A stretch of DNA of 64,000 nucleotides. Source: UPXZ01 sp964634605 (lineage in GTDB: Bacteria > Bacteroidota > Bacteroidia > Bacteroidales > Paludibacteraceae). This document shows positions 43,303 to 52,100 of the stretch, piece after piece. The notes under the pieces were generated by a model, which was given only the letters and a program-made list of their open reading frames with translations, was not told the DNA's origin and did no database searches. Location of the stretch: assembly GCA_964634605.1 (NCBI GenBank), contig CAZWLJ010000009.1, positions 1-64,000 on the forward strand. The letters run 5' to 3'. Position 1 is the first letter of the stretch; each line of letters begins with the position of its first letter. The translations under genes and the position numbers were made by a program.

Positions 43303-45387
43303 TTAAACTCCGGAAGTTAAACTGAAAATTTGTAACTTCGGGAGTGAATTGTTATCCGAAATCGTCCAGGTGCCAAAATCCCAGTTGAGATTATATTCAT
43401 AAAATATCCGGCTGACACAATTCACCTGTTTTTCACCCTCCCGGGCAGGTTTAACAACCTGCATGAGCGCAGGAATAGCACTTTCATCGTAACATTGGAT
43501 ACCTGATACAGCAGGTGCCGGATTCTTATAATCTTTGTAGGTTATATTGGAATCGGGAAGTCTGTTTGCCCATCCGGCATTGATGTTGTAGCGTAGCCAG
43601 GGAATGTATTGATATTGCCTGCCGTCTTCTATCAGTCGATTAATATACTGTGCGAAAATAGCATGATAAATTCCCTGTTCAATTCCGTTTTCAAAATCAA
43701 GGTATCCGTTTGTGCTCATCTGATTCTTAGTATAGTTGGCTGCGAGGATGGCATCATTCAAATATTTCTTTTCGCTTGTAGCGTTGTAAAGCATCACTGC
43801 TGCTCCTATGCATGTTGCCTGATTATATACGTGATCTTTCCAGGTTGGTAAACCCGAGCCATGTTTTGAGTCAGCTACTCTGCCTGTTTGTTTCTCAAAA
43901 AGATTATTTTGAGCCCATGTGAAAATTTCAAGTCCTTTATGAAAATAAGTTGAATCACCGGTAAGATGAAATAATGTCATCGCAGCAATTACGGTCGGAT
44001 AATTAATACACGCCATTTTTCCCATGGATGGCTTTGGTGTACCTTCCGGATTCTTTTGATCCCAGGCCCAATACATACCTCCGTTTACGGGGTCATAACT
44101 TCCATTGTCTTTCAACACATCAGACCCTGACCATACCCGTTCAAATCCGGTTTTCGACAAGTTCAGGTATTTTACTTCTCCGGTTACTTCGTATGCCCGG
44201 GCTAATGAAATCACCCACCACATGATGTCGTCATAGATAAACCAGACTTTACCGTTATCCCAGTTATAATAATCATATTTCAATCTATTTCCTTCTAAAA
44301 TATTATTCACCAAAACCAAGTCCTTTTCATCACCCGTTCTCAGGTAATTATTCAGCATGACATCAAATAAAATAGCTTGTGTCCAGATAGCAGCTACTTT
44401 TCCAATCTTAGTTGAATACTCATAATACAACATACGTGAACTGGAGTAATAAGCAGAATTAAACGCTCCGGTAGCCGATGCAATATCCTGGCTGGTATAA
44501 TCAGGATATGAAGATTTAAAATCCGATCCTTTATATGGTACATTTTCACCCTGCATTCCTTTAATATATGATTCGGGTAAAGCTACAGTAAACAGATTCA
44601 GATTGCCAATGAGCATATCTGTCCGGGCATAATTCGTATTCAATGTTAGCGGAGCACTTTTCTTTTCGCCTGCGATACGGTTTACATATAATCCTTTTAA
44701 CATAGCAGACATGACTACTGATGAAATGATGGAATTCTCTCCGGCAGATGATCCCAGCATTCCGCCAGCAGCATACTTAGCTTGCAGCAAACCGGAAAAG
44801 TACGTGTTTTCGATATGAATATTTTCAGCATTTCCTACCAAACCTCCGGCATTCATTTGCAATGCCGTGACATTTACAGCTGAATATGAATTTGTAATTT
44901 CAGACACTTTATCTCCTTTGGACACTTTCCCGATAAATGATCCGGCTGATCCATAGGATTTAACAAAACCGCCATTGGTATAGGAACCTGAAATGGTTGT
45001 AGCAATGGCTTTACCAATCATAACGGCTGCATTTACTCCCTCCCAAGGGTGATTTGCCAATATTTGTGGATTCTCAAAACCCACATTGAAAATTCGGGCA
45101 TTCTTAGTACAGGCAAAAAATCCAACGTTTGTAAGGCTTGAATTATCAATTCTCAGGTTGGAAATGGTATGCCCGTTTCCATCCAAAATGCCCTGAAAAG
45201 GAATAACCGAACCAATCGGTTCCCAGGATTGAGTCAGCACAATATCATTTTCGAGTACGTAATGACCTGACACATTTTCGGCAATTGCCCGTAATTCGGC
45301 TTCATTAGTAATGGCAATCTGAGCCTGAGTGGTTAACCCAAAGAAAAGCGTGAGAATTGATAAACTATATTTGAAAATAACTGTCAT
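43303..45387 (-). CDS. GH76 alpha-mannanase-like domain nested in a GLUG beta-helix domain
   Basis: The 694-aa protein has a signal peptide (about 1-22). A GLUG-type right-handed beta-helix region follows (about 24-300), with repeats such as GGLVGNAENIHIENTYFSG and AGGMLGSSAGENS. A GH76 domain (about 310-655) carries Asp386-Asp387 in WFIYDDIMWWVISLARAYE. The last 35 residues return to the typical end of a GLUG domain (FYEYNLNWDFGTWTISDN, then SLPKLQIF), so the enzyme domain interrupts the helix. Predicted endo-alpha-1,6-mannanase acting on mannan. It has no T9SS tail or lipobox, so its final location is uncertain. It follows the sulfatase gene after 42 bases. Confidence 0.82.
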   Translation of the reverse strand: MTVIFKYSLSILTLFFGLTTQAQIAITNEAELRAIAENVSGHYVLENDIVLTQSWEPIGSVIPFQGILDGNGHTISNLRIDNSSLTNVGFFACTKNARIFNVGFENPQILANHPWEGVNAAVMIGKAIATTISGSYTNGGFVKSYGSAGSFIGKVSKGDKVSEITNSYSAVNVTALQMNAGGLVGNAENIHIENTYFSGLLQAKYAAGGMLGSSAGENSIISSVVMSAMLKGLYVNRIAGEKKSAPLTLNTNYARTDMLIGNLNLFTVALPESYIKGMQGENVPYKGSDFKSSYPDYTSQDIASATGAFNSAYYSSSRMLYYEYSTKIGKVAAIWTQAILFDVMLNNYLRTGDEKDLVLVNNILEGNRLKYDYYNWDNGKVWFIYDDIMWWVISLARAYEVTGEVKYLNLSKTGFERVWSGSDVLKDNGSYDPVNGGMYWAWDQKNPEGTPKPSMGKMACINYPTVIAAMTLFHLTGDSTYFHKGLEIFTWAQNNLFEKQTGRVADSKHGSGLPTWKDHVYNQATCIGAAVMLYNATSEKKYLNDAILAANYTKNQMSTNGYLDFENGIEQGIYHAIFAQYINRLIEDGRQYQYIPWLRYNINAGWANRLPDSNITYKDYKNPAPAVSGIQCYDESAIPALMQVVKPAREGEKQVNCVSRIFYEYNLNWDFGTWTISDNNSLPKLQIFSLTSGV

Positions 45388-45429
45388 TTAAGTGTAATTA
45401 AATATTCAATACATTGCTTCATAATGGAG

Positions 45430-47157
45430 CTACATATTAGTTTCCGAATCGGGTCTTTCTGCCGTTACCGAAAGTCCTGCTCTTATTGCCCAGTCATTCC
45501 ATTTGGATTTCAAATTTTTTACTACATCCGGATTTTCGATAGCTACATTATTTGATTCGGATAAATCCGTCGCAAGGTTAAAAAGTTGCCAGCCGGAATT
45601 TCTCAGGGCTACCAATTTCCAGTCTCCTTCGCGTACGGCTTTTCCACCCTCATGTTCCCAATAGAAAGTTCTCTTTTCATCCAAAGCCGTATTTTTAAAA
45701 ACAGGTATCAAACTTCGTGATTCAGCAGCAAGTGGAATAATTTGTTTTTCATTGAATTTCGCCGGATATTCAGTTTGAGCAAGTTCAATGCATGTAGGCA
45801 TGATATCGATAAAATGACCGGGACTGCGCACAATACTTCCCGGATTTGTACCCAGACCTTCAGGCCAATGCACTATCATCGGAGTGGCATTTCCGCCATG
45901 AAAAGATTCCGCCTTCCAGTATCGGAAAGGTGTATTCACGGCTCCCGCCCATCCTGAACCTAAATAATTCCAGGTATCTTCTCCACCTGGTACGGCACTA
46001 TTATGAGTTAATGACTGTCCGTTGCGGGTTCGGTCAGGCCGATCAAAATCTCCGATTGAGTAGTTTTCGGGCGATGCTCCGTTGTCCGACATGAAAAATA
46101 TTACGGTATTGTCCAGTTGTCCTGTTTCCCTGAGTTTATCGATAATCTTTCCAACTCCCTGATCCACACAGTCCACCATCGCCGCATGTACTTCCATATT
46201 GGCGGCTTCAAATGATTTATTTGATTCGTTTGACCATAGCCTGTTCGATTCGTTTTTTCCCAAAGGAGTTTTGACAGGGTCAATCAATCCTATCTCTGCC
46301 ATTCGGTTATACCTGTTTGTCCGCAATTCGTCCCAACCTCCATTATACTTGCCTTTGTATTTGGCTATATCTTCGGATTTTGCATGTAGAGGCCAATGAG
46401 GAGCCGTATAAGCCACATACATAAAGAATGGTTCCTTTTTTAAAGAAAAAATATCGATGGTTTCAACCGTCTTATCGGTTATATAATCGGTGTAGTAGAA
46501 ATTTTCGGGGATCGTATCTATCGGTATTTCATTATGAACCAGACTGAAGGGATCGAAAAAATTGCCCACGCCCCAAATGGTTCCCCAGTGATTTTCAAAA
46601 CCCCTGTTGGATGGATAAGATGCCAGAGGCGCAAAATCACCGTAATGTACCTGATTTGCCAACCACTGCATTTGTTCTTCGCGGTTTGGTCGTGTCCGGG
46701 TAAGGGATAAATGCCATTTCCCAGTCATGGCAGTTCGATAACCGCTTCGTCTGAGAACTTCCGGAATTGTTACACAATTGTCAGTCAGGCTTTTACCCAT
46801 ACCGGTAATACCTGCCTGCCGGGCGTAAAGTCCTGTAAGTAATGAAGCCCGGGAAGGACAACTGCGTGCACAATTGTAGAACTGAGTAAATCGTAAACCA
46901 TTCTTAGCAAGTGCATCAATGTTAGGAGTATTGATTTCGCTGCCATAACATCCCAAATCAGAATAACCTAAATCATCAACAAGAATTAACAGGATATTTG
47001 GTCGCTCTTTGGTTTGAGAGTTAGCAGATACCGAAAGTGCGAAGGCAAACGAACCGGCAAGTCCGGCTGTTAGCAGAATTTCTTTGCTGACAGTTAGATT
47101 TGATGTATTATTAAGTTGCCTCCGTTTCATATTGTCAAGATTGTTGTTATCATTCAT
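45430..47157 (-). CDS. Secreted S1-family sulfatase, serine-type
   Basis: The 575-aa protein is an S1-family arylsulfatase-like enzyme. The metal-binding start is NILLILVDDLGYSDLGCYGS, the formylglycine motif is Ser99-Cys-Pro-Ser-Arg103 followed by ASLLTGLYARQAG, and TGKWHLS and FFMSDNGASPEN are also conserved. The residue two before Pro is Ser (codon AGT), so activation should need a radical-SAM anSME maturase rather than aerobic FGE. It removes sulfate esters from a glycan. The N-terminus has a Tat-like or Sec-like stretch after a KRR (about 11-46). It sits between the SGNH-LamG and GLUG-GH76 genes, so the PUL's glycan is probably sulfated. No anSME gene is in the window. Confidence 0.9.
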   Translation of the reverse strand: MNDNNNLDNMKRRQLNNTSNLTVSKEILLTAGLAGSFAFALSVSANSQTKERPNILLILVDDLGYSDLGCYGSEINTPNIDALAKNGLRFTQFYNCARSCPSRASLLTGLYARQAGITGMGKSLTDNCVTIPEVLRRSGYRTAMTGKWHLSLTRTRPNREEQMQWLANQVHYGDFAPLASYPSNRGFENHWGTIWGVGNFFDPFSLVHNEIPIDTIPENFYYTDYITDKTVETIDIFSLKKEPFFMYVAYTAPHWPLHAKSEDIAKYKGKYNGGWDELRTNRYNRMAEIGLIDPVKTPLGKNESNRLWSNESNKSFEAANMEVHAAMVDCVDQGVGKIIDKLRETGQLDNTVIFFMSDNGASPENYSIGDFDRPDRTRNGQSLTHNSAVPGGEDTWNYLGSGWAGAVNTPFRYWKAESFHGGNATPMIVHWPEGLGTNPGSIVRSPGHFIDIMPTCIELAQTEYPAKFNEKQIIPLAAESRSLIPVFKNTALDEKRTFYWEHEGGKAVREGDWKLVALRNSGWQLFNLATDLSESNNVAIENPDVVKNLKSKWNDWAIRAGLSVTAERPDSETNM

Positions 47158-47178
47158 TTTTCATCAAAAAAACTATTC

Positions 47179-48759
47179 TCAGTTCTTTATTAGAATGGAA
47201 CCAGGTAAATTACCATTAATTCGCTCATAATCCGGCGATTCATTCTCAGATGAATTTTGTATAAGATGCAAATTATCAGAACCACAAGTCATTTGATGCT
47301 GATATTTTGAGCAAGAAAGATTGCTTGTCAATTTATCAGGAGAAGTACAATTTTGTTCTTCTACGACCAAAGAATTTATACTTTGTGCAAAATTCTGAAG
47401 TGCCTGCTTCTCTGTAGCTGTGTTTCCATTCAGAGGAGCATAAATTTCGAGACTGGATTTAAGCATCTTACCAGCGTGAAGTGCTGAAATCTCTTCGTCA
47501 TTCATGGCTGAACGATGAAAGAAAAGTTCCCGAAAATCAGCATCCGCTGTTTCTGTAAAATCATTCAGGTAAAAACGTACCGGAATAAGTTTTTCTTCAA
47601 TTGTGGTATTTGTAATCTTCACCCCGTCTAAGTATAAAAAAGTTCTACCCGAGGCGTGGTAATGTGTCAGACTCACTTGGTGCCATTTTCCATCGTTAAG
47701 AGGATACAGAGATATCAGTTTATCTGAGGTTGACTGAGTTTCATAAACCAGTTTCCCGTCAGATCCAATTTTTAACTTTGCTGTTAACCGGTTTTTGTTC
47801 GTTAATGAGGCCAGAACTCCTGTTGATGTAGTTTTGCACTCAAATGAGAGTGTGAATGAATGCAGAATATTCTCAGGTGTCCAGGCAATACGTTTAACTT
47901 TATCACTTTTCAGAAACGAATAAGTCGTATTACCGTTTTTAATCGGCTGAGGCTTACCATTGGCCAATGCATCCATGAGGGATGGAACGATTGCATAATA
48001 CATTTCGGCATGACCGGATGTGTTCGGGTGAGCATTGCCGGCCTGATATGTGGTTACCCAATTTCCGCTTCCATTGTCAATGGCTCCCAGGAAATTTACA
48101 CTAGGAACATCCCATTGTTGAATAAGTAAATTCATCTTTTTCAGAAAGTTATAATCTGCCTCGTTAAAATCGGCCCGGGGATAGTTATTTCCAATCAGCG
48201 GAATTTTTCCTGCTTGACGGGATTTTTTAATCAAAAGTTGCATATTATCTCGATAACTGTCGAAAGCTATCTGACCTTTTTCGTGAATACCCTCATTTCC
48301 AAGCGATAAACCATAAAACACATATCGGGTATTTGCATTCAACAGATCGTTGTCCCATCGGTTCAATACATCGGTCGTATTATTTCCGGGTACTGAAATA
48401 TTTACCGTTTTCCAGATATTATTTGAATTTTGAGCAAGGTGATCTGCAAATAGCTGAGCATATCCTTTACCTGAATCGGCACCTTGTCCGTTTGGTACGG
48501 AAGAGCCCATGATGGCGAGTGAATATTCGCCGATTTTTTGGTTGAAATTTGATACCGGTTTTGAATAGGAAACGGATGATGAAGTGAGTTCGGTATTTGT
48601 AGTATCATCACAGCAATTGCGGTCAATGGTAGCATTTATACTGCTATTGCATTTATCAACTTCACTTTTCGAAAAATCGGGCAGTAAATTTTGCACGATT
48701 TGCCCTGATAATTGAAGTGAAAAAAGTACATATAAAGTATAAAATGTAATTTTTTTCAT
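47179..48759 (-). CDS. SGNH-hydrolase-like protein with LamG domain
   Basis: The product (526 aa from the ATG at 48757-48759) has a signal peptide (KKITFYTLYVLFSLQLSGQ). An SGNH/GDSL-type esterase domain follows: IMGSSVPNGQGADSGKGY in block I, with later Gly and Asn blocks. A LamG-like jelly roll lies in the second half (SFTLSFECKTTSTGVLASL, WHQVSLTHYHASGRTFLYLD). The block V position, usually DxxH, reads GNAH, so the catalytic Asp seems absent. The C-terminal 65 residues are Cys-rich and low in recognizable structure, and no T9SS domain is seen. It could be a deacylase of glycan acetyl groups or a binding protein. The upstream 22 codons of the longer frame are discarded because they precede the signal peptide. 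Confidence 0.7.
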   Translation of the reverse strand: MKKITFYTLYVLFSLQLSGQIVQNLLPDFSKSEVDKCNSSINATIDRNCCDDTTNTELTSSSVSYSKPVSNFNQKIGEYSLAIMGSSVPNGQGADSGKGYAQLFADHLAQNSNNIWKTVNISVPGNNTTDVLNRWDNDLLNANTRYVFYGLSLGNEGIHEKGQIAFDSYRDNMQLLIKKSRQAGKIPLIGNNYPRADFNEADYNFLKKMNLLIQQWDVPSVNFLGAIDNGSGNWVTTYQAGNAHPNTSGHAEMYYAIVPSLMDALANGKPQPIKNGNTTYSFLKSDKVKRIAWTPENILHSFTLSFECKTTSTGVLASLTNKNRLTAKLKIGSDGKLVYETQSTSDKLISLYPLNDGKWHQVSLTHYHASGRTFLYLDGVKITNTTIEEKLIPVRFYLNDFTETADADFRELFFHRSAMNDEEISALHAGKMLKSSLEIYAPLNGNTATEKQALQNFAQSINSLVVEEQNCTSPDKLTSNLSCSKYQHQMTCGSDNLHLIQNSSENESPDYERINGNLPGSILIKN

Positions 48760-48858
48760 GATAAATGGGTCATAATTGATAAAAAAAGAAAACCGGGAAC
48801 AGAAAAAACATCCAAGATAAAACAATTAATATAAAGTCAAAATAATGTTTATCAGACC

Positions 48859-48879
48859 TTTGTATAAAATACAAATTTA
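48859..48879 (-). promoter_or_regulatory. Candidate internal PUL promoter with overlapping palindrome
   Basis: Plus-strand CAAATTTA (48872-48879) reads TAAATTTG on the minus strand, a -7 box 113 bases before the SGNH-LamG ATG. It overlaps an inverted repeat TTTGTAT-AAA-ATACAAA (48859-48875) that could bind a regulator. The nearest -33-like TTTG is 25 nt upstream, longer than usual. Confidence 0.4.
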
Positions 48880-49105
48880 TTTCGCAGATAATTTCAGAAG
48901 AAAACAAACCATAAAAGATACAAAAGTTATTCTGAAAACATCAGAATATTTTATCTCTATTTTGAGAGGTACCTGGTTGCGAAAAAGCCACAACAAAAGC
49001 CCTGATTCAAGAAGTCAGATGAATTTGAACACAAGAAGTGATTCTAAAGCACTTCTTTATCGTGTTACTTTTGCCTCTTTTATGGTTTTTTTTACTTGTT
49101 TTAAT

Positions 49106-49139
49106 TTTCGGATTGCAGAAATTCATCTGCAATCCGAAA
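49106..49139 (-). terminator. Terminator-like hairpin after the 1775-aa GH2 gene
   Basis: A perfect 14-bp stem (49106-49119 with 49126-49139) closes a 6-nt loop nine bases past the GH2 stop codon. On the minus strand the sequence after the stem is A-rich, so a classic U-tract is missing. It may terminate or protect the 3' end of the upstream transcript. Confidence 0.6.
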
Positions 49140-49147
49140 TATTATTC

Positions 49148-52100
49148 TTACTGGTTAACAATTTTAACCGCTTCAACATTTCTTCCGCTTACGGATTTTA
49201 TCACGTAGATACCGCGAGGGAGTTGCACCTTTTTAACATTCTCAACATCAATACGTTGCATTAAAGTTCCAGCAACATTATATATCCATACTGCTGCAGG
49301 ATTTTTAGCTTCAAGTATCAAAGTTCCTTGTATAGAATATACTTTCAGGTTATTTGTATTATTCACACTTGTTGAAGGTACTCCTGTTTCATCCTTAGCT
49401 TTGAATACCGGAAAAGGTGAAGTTGTGGGATCCATTTTCCAAACAGTTGCAAAGTCCCATCCGAGAGCAGTATAGAATGCTTGTGTTTTGAAATCGTCAA
49501 TCGGACGTTTTTGCATATCTGTAGCACGTGGAAGCTGATCTCCTCTGTTTGGATTAAACAATGGATTCATTTTCATATCATCACGCGTAAAGCAGTTAAC
49601 GAACTCATTGAGACGGGTACCACCTGCACCATACGAAATAAATTCATTACCCGAACCACTTAAAACCTCACTTGCTAATGATACAACTCCGCGAAAACTA
49701 TTAATTCCGCCTTCAATACGAGAGGCGATACCTGCGCCATCTCTGTTATCAGCAATCAGGGCATCAATATGAGTAAGCTTCACTGTTCCGGTGTAGTAAC
49801 TGTTTTCGATGCGTGTATCACTTGCCACTCCGATGAATCCGCCAGCTTGCCATTCGGTAGAAGAAACTGCACCATCAATAATATAACAATCTTTGATTTT
49901 AGAACCACTTCCCTGGAATGTGCCGCCTATAAGTCCGCCAGTATGGTCCCTGCCAATAATTAATGGTTTATTTACCACAACTCGCTCAACAGTAACACCA
50001 ACTCCTCTGCCTAATAAAGATCCTACGTCATTATTTCCATATACCCATGGTTCATCCAAACGCAAATCGGTGAAATGAGCACCTCTGGCAACTCCGAAAA
50101 GACCCTGATTATTCAGACCTGTATTAGCTATTTCAGGACAAACGATAGTATATTTATTTCCATCAAGATAGCCAGTAAATGGAGTATTTTCATTACCAAT
50201 TGGCACGTAACCTTGCTCGTTATACATATCAATATTTGCTGTCAATTTATAGAATCCTGACAGGTTGTTTTTGATTGCTTTGAATTGTTCAGCAGTACTG
50301 ATTTCAATCCAAACCGGCTCACTGACAGCAGGTTCATAATCAAGTGCCATTGTGGCTTTTTCGGAATAAATTCCCAGGTCAATTTTTTGACCACCTGTTG
50401 TCTGTATCACGTGAATAGCAAACAGGTTATCACCACCCCAGTTAATGGTAGCCTTAGCTTCCTCAGAAATTACTAAATCCTGATATGATGTAGTATAGCC
50501 GGTATTAGATGCAGCTAATACACCGTTAATATACAATTCGTAATTTTCATCCCAGAATATACTGTATTTTACAGCAGCTTTTTCTTCTTCGGTAAGTGCC
50601 GGGAATTTAACCATTTTACGTAAAAAGATGGTTCTTTCTCTCCAGCTGGTTCTTTCGGAATCACCAAAACCGGAAAGTCCTTCTTTCCATGAGCTGTCGT
50701 CGAAAGCAACTTGAGTATTCCAGCCTGTTCCGGGATCGGTGAAATTTTCGTCACCGGTTACATATTTCCACAATTCGCCACCCTGGAAAGATGTTCTCAA
50801 AATTGGTTTTAAAGCGGTTGTTTTCATCCACCTGATACCTTCTTTCAGAACTTTACCAGCTACGCTATCTTCCAAAGCCAGTTTGTTCACTTTTCGGTCG
50901 TAAGTCAGGAAGCCGTTCACTTCTTGTTCTACGTCAGTAATTTGAGTATATACAATACCGTTGATACCTTCGGTTGTTAAACCATACGCTCTGGTGTTGA
51001 ATATTTTGAATTTATCAGCCAGTTCCTGAGCGTTGGTAACACTACTGTAAGGATTATTAGCCGAACTCCATATATGATTATTAATTATTAATCCATATCC
51101 ACCCGTTTCACCGGTTACAGATACACGTTCATTGTACTTGTTAGTATGAAGAGCGGGTTCTGAATAATTATGACGATCGAGAATGTCACCTATTTCATAG
51201 CTTGTCCATCCGGATGCCGGGTTAATCAAACGGGTATCATCCAGACTGCGGATTAAGTTTACTGTGTTAATAGTATGAGTAGGATTACCTTTTGCAGGAT
51301 CATCATTGTTGGCAAATTGGGCCCAACCTTCGTTAAATGGAACCCACATTACGATACATGGATAGTTTTTCAGGTTCTTAACAATTGCTTCTGTTTCACG
51401 CATGAAGTTTTCCATGATAGCGATGTCAGTTCCGTCGCCCACAACTCTTCGTTCGTTCAGTCCGGCTGGTGTTGGCATATCCTGCCATACCATCAGTCCC
51501 AGCGAATCAGCATAGTAAAACCAACGGGCAGGTTCCACTTTAATGTGTTTCCTTACCATGTTCATTCCCAAATCTTTAGTCGCTTCCAAATCATAACGGA
51601 GCGCTGAATAAGTAGGTGGAGTATGCAATCCATCAGGCCAGAAACCCTGATCCAATGTTCCATAATGGAATACCGGCTTATTGTTCAGGAACATATATGG
51701 TTTTCCACGTAACATTCCTTTGGAAATTTTACGCATTCCAAAATAGCTCTTTACATTATCCAATTCTGTACCAGTCCTGGTTATTGTGATATTTAATCCA
51801 TACAGGAAAGGAGAATCGGGTGACCAGAGTTTAGCATTGCTTATCGGTATGGAAGTTTCCTGTCCAATTGTCACTGTTTGTTCTGCAACTTTCACATTTC
51901 CATCCATTACAGCTACTTTAGCAGTAGATCCACCACCATTTACCACATTAACTTTAATTTTTATTGCGCTATTATCTACATCCGGAACAATACTTAAATC
52001 TCTTACCCGGGTTTGATTTACAGCTTCGTACCATACAGTTTGCCATATACCGCTTGAAGGAGTGTACCAGATTCCTCCTGGTAGCGGATCTTGTTTTCCT

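Larger units (their letters stand above)
48760..49147. other. Intergenic region with hairpin and candidate internal promoter
   Basis: This 388-base gap splits the PUL between the 1775-aa GH2 and the SGNH-LamG gene. It holds the strong hairpin at 49106-49139 near the GH2 end and a -7 box plus palindrome at 48859-48879 near the SGNH end. This layout suggests a transcript end and restart. A 139-codon plus-strand frame here overlaps the GH2 gene in antisense and shows no protein-like features. Confidence 0.5.

Noticed and set aside
48845..49264. 139-codon open frame on the plus strand
   Set aside because: It overlaps the 3' end of the large GH2 in antisense, crosses the hairpin, and shows no signal peptide, domain or composition expected of a real protein.
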